A DNA stretch of 47,966 nt from the NCBI GenBank assembly GCA_947600065.1, contig CANQFZ010000010.1, forward strand, positions 1-47,966, read 5' to 3'. Every line of letters begins with the position of its first letter. Positions within the stretch are counted from its first letter, which is position 1. The DNA is from an uncultured Clostridia bacterium (lineage in GTDB: Bacteria > Bacillota > Clostridia > Oscillospirales > Ruminococcaceae). The position numbers were made by a program, and so were the translations under genes. A model generated the notes under the pieces. It worked only from the letters and a program-made list of their open reading frames with translations. It was not told the origin of the DNA and did no database searches. Positions 17,340 through 24,929 of the stretch are shown here, in pieces.

Positions 17340-18554
17340 TCACTTTTTATGGGTCAACTTATAGATAAGACAAAGAATACCGACAACGGCTGCTCCGATA
17401 AAAACAACGCCTACAAATGTTTGTGCAGCAGGAACATAATATTCTATCTCAAAAGGTCTGCCCGTACAAGTGCAATCTCCGCTGCCGAAAAGGATAATAA
17501 TTTCAATAAATACAACTATAGCATAAATTATGCCCAGAACACTTGCAAATGTCTTATAACCGTCTTCATCGTTGTCCGCGGATTGATTATTAGTGTTTTT
17601 ATTGGGAGCGTTTGTGATTTTTGCACTGCCATAGGGGTTGTTTGCGGAAGCGTTGGCGCTGCTTGGAGAGGAGCTTTTCTGATAATAGGGGTTAGGCTCT
17701 GAGCAAAAAGGACACCTTTCCATTGTCTTTGTAATTATTTTTGTACAAACTGAGCACTTCAGCTCCTGCGAATATTTTTTCGGATGATAATGCTCGGAAA
17801 GGGTTTCGGAATTTGAGTTTGTCGAAAATGCAGCTTGCATTTTCTCATAAGCCTCGTTATATTTATCCAAAAGAGCTGTGCTTTTACGCGCCTTATCAGC
17901 CTTTATTGCAGCGTCTTTATAATTGCCAAGCGCTTCAAACTCTTTTGCCGTCTCGGCGAAACTATCTACGCTTTCCGCTTTTTTCATTGCCTCATCTGCC
18001 GCAGCATAACGCTTTTCCTTGTTACTTTCAAGACAGCCGTCTGCCAGCTGTGCAGCGTCCTCAAAATCCCCTAACGCACGGAACATCTTTTCGGCTTCAA
18101 GAAAATCATCGGGTGTCTTCGCGGTTTTTGATTTTATATATGCATCGTTGTACTTGCTCAGTTTTAAATCATACCGACACTTTTCCAAAAGCTGTTCGCT
18201 GTCCTTATAATTTCCCAGATATTTCAGGTTATTTTCGGCGTCTTGGAATTCCTGCGTGCTTTTAGCGTTTTTTAACAGTGAAATTGTGCTGTCGTATAAT
18301 ATGGGAAACTTTTTTACGCGGCATTTTTCGACATACTCCGCAGAATTTTTATAATCTCCCAACTCTTTAAACGTGCTTTCCACCTTGTCTAATTCTTCAA
18401 TAGTCTGCGCGTTATCAAACTCTTTTATGGCGTTGTTATACACCCAAAGCTGAGAGTTTATTGCCTTTTCCTCTTTCATTTCAACAGCAGTTCCGCACTT
18501 GAAGCAAAAATCGCTGTCATCGGGAATTAAATTTCCGCACTTTCTGCAAAACAT
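17340..18554 (-). CDS. Double zinc-ribbon, repeat-containing membrane protein
   Basis: 404 residues. The N-terminal zinc ribbon is MFCRKCGNLIPDDSDFCFKCG (1-21). Residues about 28-235 hold five tandem helical repeats of the type LGNYKDSxxxxxKC(R), a short TPR-like repeat common in clostridial zinc-ribbon proteins. A second zinc ribbon with CSVC...CPFC lies near residue 270. After a Ser/Asn-rich linker come two membrane helices (about 335-358 and 375-400) and a basic tail. SD GGAGG. It lies downstream of the second ClpP/VirD4 pair on the same strand, 153 bases away, so it could be read from that promoter; it may anchor or scaffold something at the membrane, but no function is established. Confidence 0.8.
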   Translation of the reverse strand: MFCRKCGNLIPDDSDFCFKCGTAVEMKEEKAINSQLWVYNNAIKEFDNAQTIEELDKVESTFKELGDYKNSAEYVEKCRVKKFPILYDSTISLLKNAKSTQEFQDAENNLKYLGNYKDSEQLLEKCRYDLKLSKYNDAYIKSKTAKTPDDFLEAEKMFRALGDFEDAAQLADGCLESNKEKRYAAADEAMKKAESVDSFAETAKEFEALGNYKDAAIKADKARKSTALLDKYNEAYEKMQAAFSTNSNSETLSEHYHPKKYSQELKCSVCTKIITKTMERCPFCSEPNPYYQKSSSPSSANASANNPYGSAKITNAPNKNTNNQSADNDEDGYKTFASVLGIIYAIVVFIEIIILFGSGDCTCTGRPFEIEYYVPAAQTFVGVVFIGAAVVGILCLIYKLTHKK

Positions 18555-18707
18555 AATTTTCCTCCAAAAAATGACAACATTTTCTTTTAATTATATCATT
18601 TTTGCTCAAGCCTTTGGTATGCAAACCGCTTACAAATTTAAAATCAATAACGCTGAAATATCTAAGGACAATATTATTTTACAGAATTTTGAGATTGCAC
18701 CGAATAG

Positions 18708-19997
18708 TTATTTATTGCTTCTTGTATCTTTTGTTCTTTCGGACGGAAGAACGGTATGTGTATAAACGGGCTGAGAGCCTCGTCTGAATACCCAGCAGTT
18801 GCCAACAGGCATATACAATATCTGTTGGACGGGTTTATTACAGCGCAATGCAATGGATTCCGCCGTGTTGTAATCGTTTCCGCCGAGGTAAACATAAGTG
18901 TCGCAGTTTGCGATTATAGTAGCGCTATCGGAGCCATAACCTTGTATAAGCTGCGATTCCGCCTGTATCATCAACATAACCGAAATGCTTCTTGAACGTA
19001 TGGTGGAGATCATACGCGGAAACTCTTCTATCTTACAGTTTGTAGCAAAGTCATCAAGGAAAAAACGAACGGGTACGGGAAGTCTGCTGTCGGGCTGTTC
19101 GTCTGCAAATCGGCAAAGCTCCTGCATTGCCTGGGTAAAGAAGATGTTGGCGAGCGCGTCCATTGAGCGGTCGGTATCGCTTATGGTGACGAAAACAGCC
19201 GTCTTTTCGTTTCCTATATCTCTGAAAGTAAATTCGTTATGCGACATCATTTCCTGTAGCTCGGGCGTGTCGAAGTTTGAAAATTTGGCTACAAGAGTAG
19301 AACGTATAGTGTCATAGGTCCTGTTCGGCGCGGCGTTTACATTTTCAAACTGGCCGCAAGCCCAGCTGTCGGTCGTTTTGCTGCTAAGCGATTTAAAGCG
19401 CCTGGAAAGCCTTGAGGATTTGTATTCGTCATCATCAGACCCGCCTCTTTCACCCTCGCGCACAAGTCTGAGAATACCGCTGAAATTAAAGGGAGTATAG
19501 TTTGTTTCGACCATATATCCTATGATAGAAGAAAGAAGGATAGTTGTCATAGCATCCCAGAAAGGGTCTGCCGAAGTGTGTTCGGAGGCTTTTTTGTCTA
19601 CGATTATGTTTGTGATTTTCATAATATCCTGCGACGTCTTTACAAATTTTAAAGGGTTATAGTGCGCCGATTTGTCGGGTGCGGTAAGGTCGATATTTAT
19701 GACATTATATCCTTTTTGGCGAAGATAGCTTCCGTATTTTCGGTATAGATTTCCCTTAGGGTCGGATACGATATAGCTTCCGACTGCCTGCAATAAATTC
19801 GGTATAACTATCGTCGAGGTTTTTCCCGTACCGCTGCCGCCTGCTACAAGAATATTGTTGTTCAGTCTGGTCTTTACATCATTAAGACTATAGCTACAGT
19901 TTTCCGCTATTATAACCTTGCTGTTCGCAAACTCCATGCTTGCTGATTTACTTTCGGGAAAAACAAGTTCCTCAGGAAAATAAAATTCGTTTTTCAT
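18708..19997 (-). CDS. VirD4/TraG-like P-loop ATPase lacking the membrane domain, second copy
   Basis: 429 residues, exactly the length of the first copy and clearly homologous to it along the whole sequence. Walker A is GGSGTGKT at 53-60, Walker B VRFFLDDFATNC near 310. Shared blocks are VSDPKGNLYR, HYNPLKFVKTSQDI, DSWACGQF, ISDTDRSMDALANIFFTQAMQELC, STIRSRSISVMLMIQAESQL and ATIIANCDTYVYLGGN. As in the first copy there is no N-terminal membrane helix, and Walker B is DDF. The ATG overlaps the ClpP-like stop codon (ATGA), with SD AAGGAGG inside the ClpP-like gene, so the two proteins are translationally coupled. It is probably a hexameric cytosolic motor; substrate unknown. Confidence 0.88.
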   Translation of the reverse strand: MKNEFYFPEELVFPESKSASMEFANSKVIIAENCSYSLNDVKTRLNNNILVAGGSGTGKTSTIVIPNLLQAVGSYIVSDPKGNLYRKYGSYLRQKGYNVINIDLTAPDKSAHYNPLKFVKTSQDIMKITNIIVDKKASEHTSADPFWDAMTTILLSSIIGYMVETNYTPFNFSGILRLVREGERGGSDDDEYKSSRLSRRFKSLSSKTTDSWACGQFENVNAAPNRTYDTIRSTLVAKFSNFDTPELQEMMSHNEFTFRDIGNEKTAVFVTISDTDRSMDALANIFFTQAMQELCRFADEQPDSRLPVPVRFFLDDFATNCKIEEFPRMISTIRSRSISVMLMIQAESQLIQGYGSDSATIIANCDTYVYLGGNDYNTAESIALRCNKPVQQILYMPVGNCWVFRRGSQPVYTHTVLPSERTKDTRSNK

Positions 19998-20587
19998 ACT
20001 TCCTCCTTTTCAAAAACCGAGTTTACTATTTTATCGCATATTCCAAATTCAACAGCTTCTTTGGCATTCATAAAATTATTAAACAACGTTGCGCTGTTTA
20101 TTTCTTTGAGAGTTTTTCCCGTGTGCTTTGCGAGGATACTGTTTACAAGATCTCTCGTTTCTATAATGGATTCGGACAAGTGTCGTATAGAAGTAGCCGA
20201 GCCGCTTATTTCTCCCTGTAGAATAGCCTCGTGTATCATAACGCTGCTGTGAGGAAGGATAAAGCGTCTACCCTTCTGCCCCGAAGCAAGCAGCACAGCC
20301 GCCATACTTGATGCGCTGCCGATACAGTACATATTGATTTCGTTTTTAAAGCCCTGTATGATGTCGTACATTGCAAGTCCCGATTCTATTTTTCCGCCCT
20401 GACTGCTTATATAAATATCAACAGGTCCGTTGTTGCGCGAAAGATACATCATCTTCCTTGTAAATTCGCTGGTGGCGTTTTCATCTATCATTCCTTCAAT
20501 AAACACTTTTCTTTCCGTCAGGAGAAGCGCGTCAACGGGAAATGACTGTGTGCCTCTTGCAGTTTCTTCAATGTAGCTTATGCTCAT
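19994..20587 (-). CDS. ClpP-like serine peptidase (S14), second copy, Ser-His-Asn triad
   Basis: 197 residues from the preferred ATG; an in-frame ATG three codons earlier at 20596 sits only one base after the SD AAAGGA. Counted from that earlier Met, the nucleophile is Ser97 in GSASSMAAVLLASG, the base His122 in LPHSSVMIHEAI, and the third position is Asn173 in FNNFMNA where housekeeping ClpP has Asp. PVDIYISSQGGKIESGLAMYDII is the conserved handle region. It overlaps the VirD4-like gene by four bases. Only moderate similarity to the first copy suggests two old paralogues, not a recent duplication. It could form homo-oligomers or mixed rings with the other copy. Confidence 0.92.
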   Translation of the reverse strand: MSISYIEETARGTQSFPVDALLLTERKVFIEGMIDENATSEFTRKMMYLSRNNGPVDIYISSQGGKIESGLAMYDIIQGFKNEINMYCIGSASSMAAVLLASGQKGRRFILPHSSVMIHEAILQGEISGSATSIRHLSESIIETRDLVNSILAKHTGKTLKEINSATLFNNFMNAKEAVEFGICDKIVNSVFEKEEV

Positions 20588-20627
20588 AGTTTTCATATCC
20601 TTTCGTCATTATTTTGTTTACGCTTTT

Positions 20628-20656
20628 ATTATAGCAGCAATACCCGAACAGTTCAA
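20628..20656 (-). promoter_or_regulatory. Promoter of the second ClpP-like/VirD4-like unit
   Basis: On the minus strand TTGAAC (20651-20656), 17 bases, TATAAT (20628-20633), preceded by TGC (extended -10). The leader is about 35 bases. Confidence 0.85.
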
Positions 20657-20670
20657 AAGCATAAACAGCG

Positions 20671-20693
20671 AATAATGCAACAAATAATGCAAC
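20671..20693 (-). repeat. Two direct repeats upstream of the second ClpP-like promoter
   Basis: On the plus strand AATAATGCAAC occurs twice (20671-20681 and 20683-20693) with a 12-bp period, 15 bases upstream of the -35 box. Position and spacing suit an activator binding site, but no regulator can be assigned. Confidence 0.5.
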
Positions 20694-20742
20694 TTTTATG
20701 CAAAGACCGCCAAAAAAATTATGGCGGTCTGATTTATTCAAA

Positions 20743-20778
20743 TAAAAAGCGGCACTGCAGAAATTCCCTCAATGCCGC
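20743..20778 (-). terminator. Terminator of the AI-2E family permease gene
   Basis: On the minus strand GCGGCA (20773-20778) pairs with TGCCGC (20749-20754) across a long loop, followed by TTTTTATTT. A second stem, AGACCGCC/GGCGGTCT (20704-20730), lies just beyond and may assist. Confidence 0.7.
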
Positions 20779-20811
20779 AATATTATTAACCTTTTACTTA
20801 AACAGTGTTTT

Positions 20812-22155
20812 TCAACTATTTTCGTTGTTGTCCGAATTTATATATTCTTTTGAAAAATCCTCAATTGATTGGACATACATCTCCGTGCTTTCGGGAAGGT
20901 CGCGCTTTTTTAGCTTTGCCTTTACAAAATCAGCGGACATCGTGTATATTACAGCAAACACAGGAGCGCCCAAAAGCATTCCGGGTATTCCGAACAATCC
21001 GCCGCCAACTATAATTGATACAAGCACCCATATTGCGGGAAGACCCATTGTCTCGCCGAAGAGGAACGGTTTTATTATGTTTCCGTCGCACTGCTGTAAG
21101 ATCAGAACGAAAAGCGCGAACCAGATGACCTTTGTCGGGTCGTCAAGCAATATCAATACCGCACAGGGTATTGCTCCGATAAACGGACCGAAAAACGGAA
21201 TGAGGTTCGTAACCGCGCAGACAGCCGAAACAAGCGTTGCATACGGCATTTTCATAATGAACATTCCTATCAGCATAAACACAAATATTACCATTGCGTC
21301 TACGAGGTTTGAAACAATATATTTTTTGAAGATGTTGTTGCTCTTAGAGCAGAAGGTGAAAAATCCGTTCCAGTGCTTTTCTTTTACGAATGCAAACACA
21401 ATCTGCTTGCACTGAGCCAGAAGCCTTTCTTTGCTTACCAGCAGGTATATGGCTATAATAACTCCCAGCAGGACATTTTTAAGTCCCACAAGTAACGACA
21501 TTACAAAGCTCCACAGACCGCTCGAAACGTTTCCGATTATATCGCCCGCCATAGGTTTAAGCATTTCAGCAAGCTTTTCAAGCTCGGTAGAAAGATCCTC
21601 AAACTCATCAAAAATAAAAGCGGATATATCGGGATTATCTTTGAAGAAGTCCTCAAGCGTTTGTTCTATCTCGGTCGCATAAGACGGAAGCTTATCCGCA
21701 AGATCGACTATACTCCCCGCAATGCTCGGACCTACAGCTATGACCAGCGCCCCAACAACTATGATCACTATCACAAATGTAATTACAAGCGACAAAACTC
21801 TCGCGAGCATATTTCTCCTGCGCTGTTTTTTAGTAGCGCTCGAAACCTTTTTCTTTATTTTTTCAATATGAGATTTTTCTGTTTCGCCAGGCTGTTTTAC
21901 GGTAACAGCCTGCTCTTTTAAAGGCTCTTTAAGCTTTTTAAAAAACTTGTTTTCAAAATACATCATCAGCGGATTAAGTATATACGCGATAATAAGTCCG
22001 CAAACAACGGGCGCAATAACCGAACCCACCCATGAAAATCCGTCGGCAAACGACTCAAACTTAAAAACAAATACAACGAACAACACTGCCACAGCTATTA
22101 CTATAAGAGAATATATCGCAACGGTCGTATACTTCTTGTTCCATTCTATCTTCAA
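20812..22155 (-). CDS. AI-2E family transporter (PerM/YtvI-like permease)
   Basis: 447 residues with about eight membrane helices. Two lie at the N-terminus, then an amphipathic cytoplasmic insertion, then the conserved C-terminal block with SLLVGLKNVLLGVIIAIYLLVSKERL, LIGMFIMKMPYATLVSAVCAVTNLIPFFGPFIGAIP and GLPAIWVLVSIIVGGGLFGIPGMLLGAPVFAVIYT. The family is named for E. coli TqsA/YdgG, but many members act as other exporters or Na+/H+ antiporters, so substrate is open. Translation starts at TTG 22155 after GGGGTGA. It is a single-gene unit with its own promoter and terminator. Confidence 0.93.
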   Translation of the reverse strand: MKIEWNKKYTTVAIYSLIVIAVAVLFVVFVFKFESFADGFSWVGSVIAPVVCGLIIAYILNPLMMYFENKFFKKLKEPLKEQAVTVKQPGETEKSHIEKIKKKVSSATKKQRRRNMLARVLSLVITFVIVIIVVGALVIAVGPSIAGSIVDLADKLPSYATEIEQTLEDFFKDNPDISAFIFDEFEDLSTELEKLAEMLKPMAGDIIGNVSSGLWSFVMSLLVGLKNVLLGVIIAIYLLVSKERLLAQCKQIVFAFVKEKHWNGFFTFCSKSNNIFKKYIVSNLVDAMVIFVFMLIGMFIMKMPYATLVSAVCAVTNLIPFFGPFIGAIPCAVLILLDDPTKVIWFALFVLILQQCDGNIIKPFLFGETMGLPAIWVLVSIIVGGGLFGIPGMLLGAPVFAVIYTMSADFVKAKLKKRDLPESTEMYVQSIEDFSKEYINSDNNENS

Positions 22156-22287
22156 AGAATCACCCCTCTTAGCGCTTCAACGCATTATAACCAACTCTTA
22201 AAAAGTACAAATAAATTATTGTACAAGCAGATATATTCTAAAATGTAAGTTAAATAAACTTTCATTTATAATACTCTACCAATATAT

Positions 22288-22316
22288 AGTTTACCACTAT
22301 TTTTAACATTTGTCAA
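22288..22316 (-). promoter_or_regulatory. Promoter of the AI-2E family permease gene
   Basis: On the minus strand TTGACA (22311-22316), 17 bases, TAAACT (22288-22293). A second TATAAT at 22184-22189, without a clear -35, lies closer to the start. The rest of this divergent intergenic stretch is AT-rich with no other visible element. Confidence 0.6.
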
Positions 22317-22383
22317 CAAAAAAAGAATAAATTCTGTTCTTCTGATTAAAATAATTCAAGAAAAAATTTAAGGAGATAATACC

Positions 22384-23841
22384 GTGAAAAACGAGCTAAC
22401 AGCTTCTCTTGAAGAAAACCTGAAAGCTATAAAAAAAATTACCCGAAATTCGTCTGATGTTATCATAAAAAATGCGACGGTATGCAAAAACAATATCGCT
22501 GTCCTGACCTGCGAGGGAATGGCGAGCACAGATACACTCGCCGAGCTTATATACAATAAACTGAACTCGCTTTCCGAAGATGAAAAGCTGCCGCCCGAAA
22601 AGCTTATGAGCTCACTTTTTGAGGTCTATCTCACTGCCGCCGAGCAGATAGAGATACTTGACTTTAAGAATCTTATACTCAAGCTTCAGTCGGGATTTGC
22701 AATAATTATGGTAAACGGTACGAGCCGAGCAATTGCCATAGGCATACAGGGCTATAAATCGCGCGGCATTGACGAGCCATCGTCGGAACTGAATGTAAGA
22801 GGCTCGCGCGAGGGATTTGTAGAAGTTATACGCACAAATATGGCTCTTATACGGCGGCGCGTAAAATCCCCGACGCTTGTTTTTGAAATGTCGCAGATAG
22901 GCTCGCGCTCAAACACGGACATTTGCGTATGCTATATTTCGGACAAGGTATCTCCCAAGCTATTGAATGACATAAAGAAAAGGCTTAGCTCCATAGACCT
23001 CAACACTATCCTCGAAAGCGGATATATTCAACCTTATCTCGAAGGCGACGGCGGCTGGTTTTTCAGCGAATGTACTACCTGCGAAAGACCCGATGTTTTT
23101 GCGGCAAAGCTCTACGAAGGCAGAGTAGGCATACTTGTTGACGGAACGCCGTTTGCGCTTATAGTTCCGCATTTGTTTATAGAGAGTTTTCAGACGCTCG
23201 ACGACTACACTCAAAAGCCGTTTTATGCTTTTTTCATAAGAACGGTAAGGCTTATAGCGTATTTAATAACACTGTTTTTGCCCGGAGCTTATGTCGCGGT
23301 CGCTTCTTATCACCCCGAAATGCTTCCCTCTCCGCTTATACTGAACCTTGCTTCAGCCGAACAAACCGCGCCGTTTTCGCTTATGGTCGAATGTCTTTTC
23401 ATACATTTTATGTATGAAATACTGCGCGAAGCGGGAATAAGACTTCCAAGACCAATAGGACACGCTATAGGGGTAGTCGGCGGTCTTGTTATAGGAGATA
23501 TAACCGTCTCGGCGGGGCTTGTCGGCGCGCCGATGGTGCTTGTGGTTGCGCTTTCGGGACTGTGTAGTTTTGTTGTTCCGACAATGTACGAAAAAATAGT
23601 TATCCTGCGTTTTATCTATATCCTTGCGGGAGGATTTTTCGGGCTGTACGGGCTTTTTCTTGCGGCCGGCGCTGTAATAATCAAAATGTGTTCGCTTCAG
23701 ACCTATGGTGTTCCGTATATGTCGCCCGTTTCGCCGTTTTCGACAAAAGCTCTGCGCGATATGTTTGTGAGGTCAAACTGGAAAACACTGTCAGAAAGCG
23801 ACGTGACTATTCAGGGTCTGAACGGCGCGGATATTTCATAA
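22384..23841 (+). CDS. Spore germination receptor subunit A (GerA/GerKA family)
   Basis: 485 residues, normal for GerAA-type proteins. The cytoplasmic N-terminal domain (about 1-275) contains FAIIMVNGTSRAIAIGIQGYKSRGIDEPSSELNVRGSREGF and RTNMALIRRRVKSP, the family signature. About five membrane helices follow (FIRTVRLIAYLITLFLPGAYVAVASYHPEMLP, EILREAGIRLPRPIGHAIGVVGGLVIGD, and others). It forms part of an inner-membrane nutrient receptor that starts germination of the dormant spore. Start is GTG after AAGGAGATAATACC. It leads a four-frame operon; expression is expected from the forespore SigG, but I do not see a convincing SigG promoter. Confidence 0.95.
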   Translation: MKNELTASLEENLKAIKKITRNSSDVIIKNATVCKNNIAVLTCEGMASTDTLAELIYNKLNSLSEDEKLPPEKLMSSLFEVYLTAAEQIEILDFKNLILKLQSGFAIIMVNGTSRAIAIGIQGYKSRGIDEPSSELNVRGSREGFVEVIRTNMALIRRRVKSPTLVFEMSQIGSRSNTDICVCYISDKVSPKLLNDIKKRLSSIDLNTILESGYIQPYLEGDGGWFFSECTTCERPDVFAAKLYEGRVGILVDGTPFALIVPHLFIESFQTLDDYTQKPFYAFFIRTVRLIAYLITLFLPGAYVAVASYHPEMLPSPLILNLASAEQTAPFSLMVECLFIHFMYEILREAGIRLPRPIGHAIGVVGGLVIGDITVSAGLVGAPMVLVVALSGLCSFVVPTMYEKIVILRFIYILAGGFFGLYGLFLAAGAVIIKMCSLQTYGVPYMSPVSPFSTKALRDMFVRSNWKTLSESDVTIQGLNGADIS

Positions 23842-23860
23842 GCAACAAGGAGGCAGTAAG

Positions 23861-24010
23861 ATGAAAAATAAAAATCCCATACAGCCTTATGCTGAAACAA
23901 TAGTTCCCGTAAACTCCGCGATCCCGCAGGAATCCTACCTGTCGCAGCTTGCGCTTCCGTTTGCGGTATATACAGAAGTTAAAGTCCACATCGAGGGAGA
24001 AGACTTATGA
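23861..24010 (+). CDS. Small 49-residue protein inside the germination operon
   Basis: The frame begins 19 bases after the GerA-like stop, has a near-perfect SD (AAGGAGG), and its TGA overlaps the ATG of the GerB-like gene (ATGA). That is the arrangement expected of a translated, coupled gene. The peptide starts MKNKNPIQPYAETIVPVNS and ends KVHIEGEDL; it is Pro/Val-rich, acidic at the end, and has no membrane helix. It does not look like the known two-TM GerD-type accessory subunits of some ger operons. Function unknown. Confidence 0.65.
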   Translation: MKNKNPIQPYAETIVPVNSAIPQESYLSQLALPFAVYTEVKVHIEGEDL

Positions 24011-24909
24011 CAAAAGATTTTCCTAAGATAAGCGCCCGGCAGCTTTTCTGCGTTCTTATCCTGTCGCGTATTGCCATAGAGATAACTTCTCCAAACACTT
24101 CTTCCTCTCCGAAAGAAGCGATACTCGCGATAATCGCAACAGAGATTATAAGGTTTCTATTAGCGCTGCCGCTGATAATATTTTCATTCAAGCACGATAA
24201 CTTTCACAGATTTGTTTATGAAAAAAACAAGTTCTGGGGTTGGGTTTCGTCGGGTTTCGGTGCGCTTTTGCTTATATATGCGGCATTTAAAACGCTGTTT
24301 CATTTAAACGGCTTTGCGGAAAAAAACCTGCTGATAAACCCAAGCTCATGGCTTATTGTTGCTGTAGCGGCAATATTCGCACTGTATGCGGCATATATGG
24401 GAGTTGAAGCCGCGGCGCGATCGGGAGTGCTTTTTCTTGTTGCGGCGGGGATAATTACTGCGGTTGTTTTTATAGCGGATATTCCTTATTTTCAAACCTC
24501 GGACGTCTGGACAATTTCGGACAACAAAACACTTTTAAACGATATACTCATACGCTTTTCAAACGGCGGCGAATATCTCATATTTGCGGCGTTTCTGCCG
24601 TATGTAAACAGAAAAGACACACAAGCGTCGGGGAAGTCGGTTTTATATTTTACGCTTTTCAGCATAATAATACCGATAGTATTATGCGTACTGAACTTTC
24701 TTGTTCTCCGTGAATTTTACGGGTTTTCGGAATACCCCTCGGTCGCCTCGGCTTCGCTTTCGGATATTTCACTTTTCAAGCGTCTGGACGGATTATTTTC
24801 CGCAATATGGGCATTATGCGCGGCTTTGAGATGCGGAATAATGATATTGTCGGCGGCTCTTGTATTTATTGCATTAAAACGAGTAAGCGAGCAGGAAGCG
24901 AAAGGATAA
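24007..24909 (+). CDS. Spore germination permease-like subunit B (GerAB family)
   Basis: 300 residues with about eight or nine membrane helices. GerAB proteins belong to the APC superfamily of amino acid permeases and form the ligand-sensing part of the germinant receptor, usually with about 360 residues and ten helices. The N-terminal ISARQLFCVLILSRIAIEI and middle FAEKNLLINPSSWLIVAVAAIFALYAAYMGVEAAAR fit the family. It is shorter than usual. Its ATG overlaps the 49-residue frame upstream, and the GerC-like gene starts 20 bases downstream. Confidence 0.88.
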   Translation: MTKDFPKISARQLFCVLILSRIAIEITSPNTSSSPKEAILAIIATEIIRFLLALPLIIFSFKHDNFHRFVYEKNKFWGWVSSGFGALLLIYAAFKTLFHLNGFAEKNLLINPSSWLIVAVAAIFALYAAYMGVEAAARSGVLFLVAAGIITAVVFIADIPYFQTSDVWTISDNKTLLNDILIRFSNGGEYLIFAAFLPYVNRKDTQASGKSVLYFTLFSIIIPIVLCVLNFLVLREFYGFSEYPSVASASLSDISLFKRLDGLFSAIWALCAALRCGIMILSAALVFIALKRVSEQEAKG

Positions 24910-24929
24910 ATTTAAAGAGGTGAAAAACT

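Noticed and set aside
7676-20587. The region as an integrative conjugative element, because of two VirD4-like genes
   Set aside because: No relaxase, VirB4, VirB6, integrase or attachment site is seen, and the VirD4-like proteins lack membrane domains.
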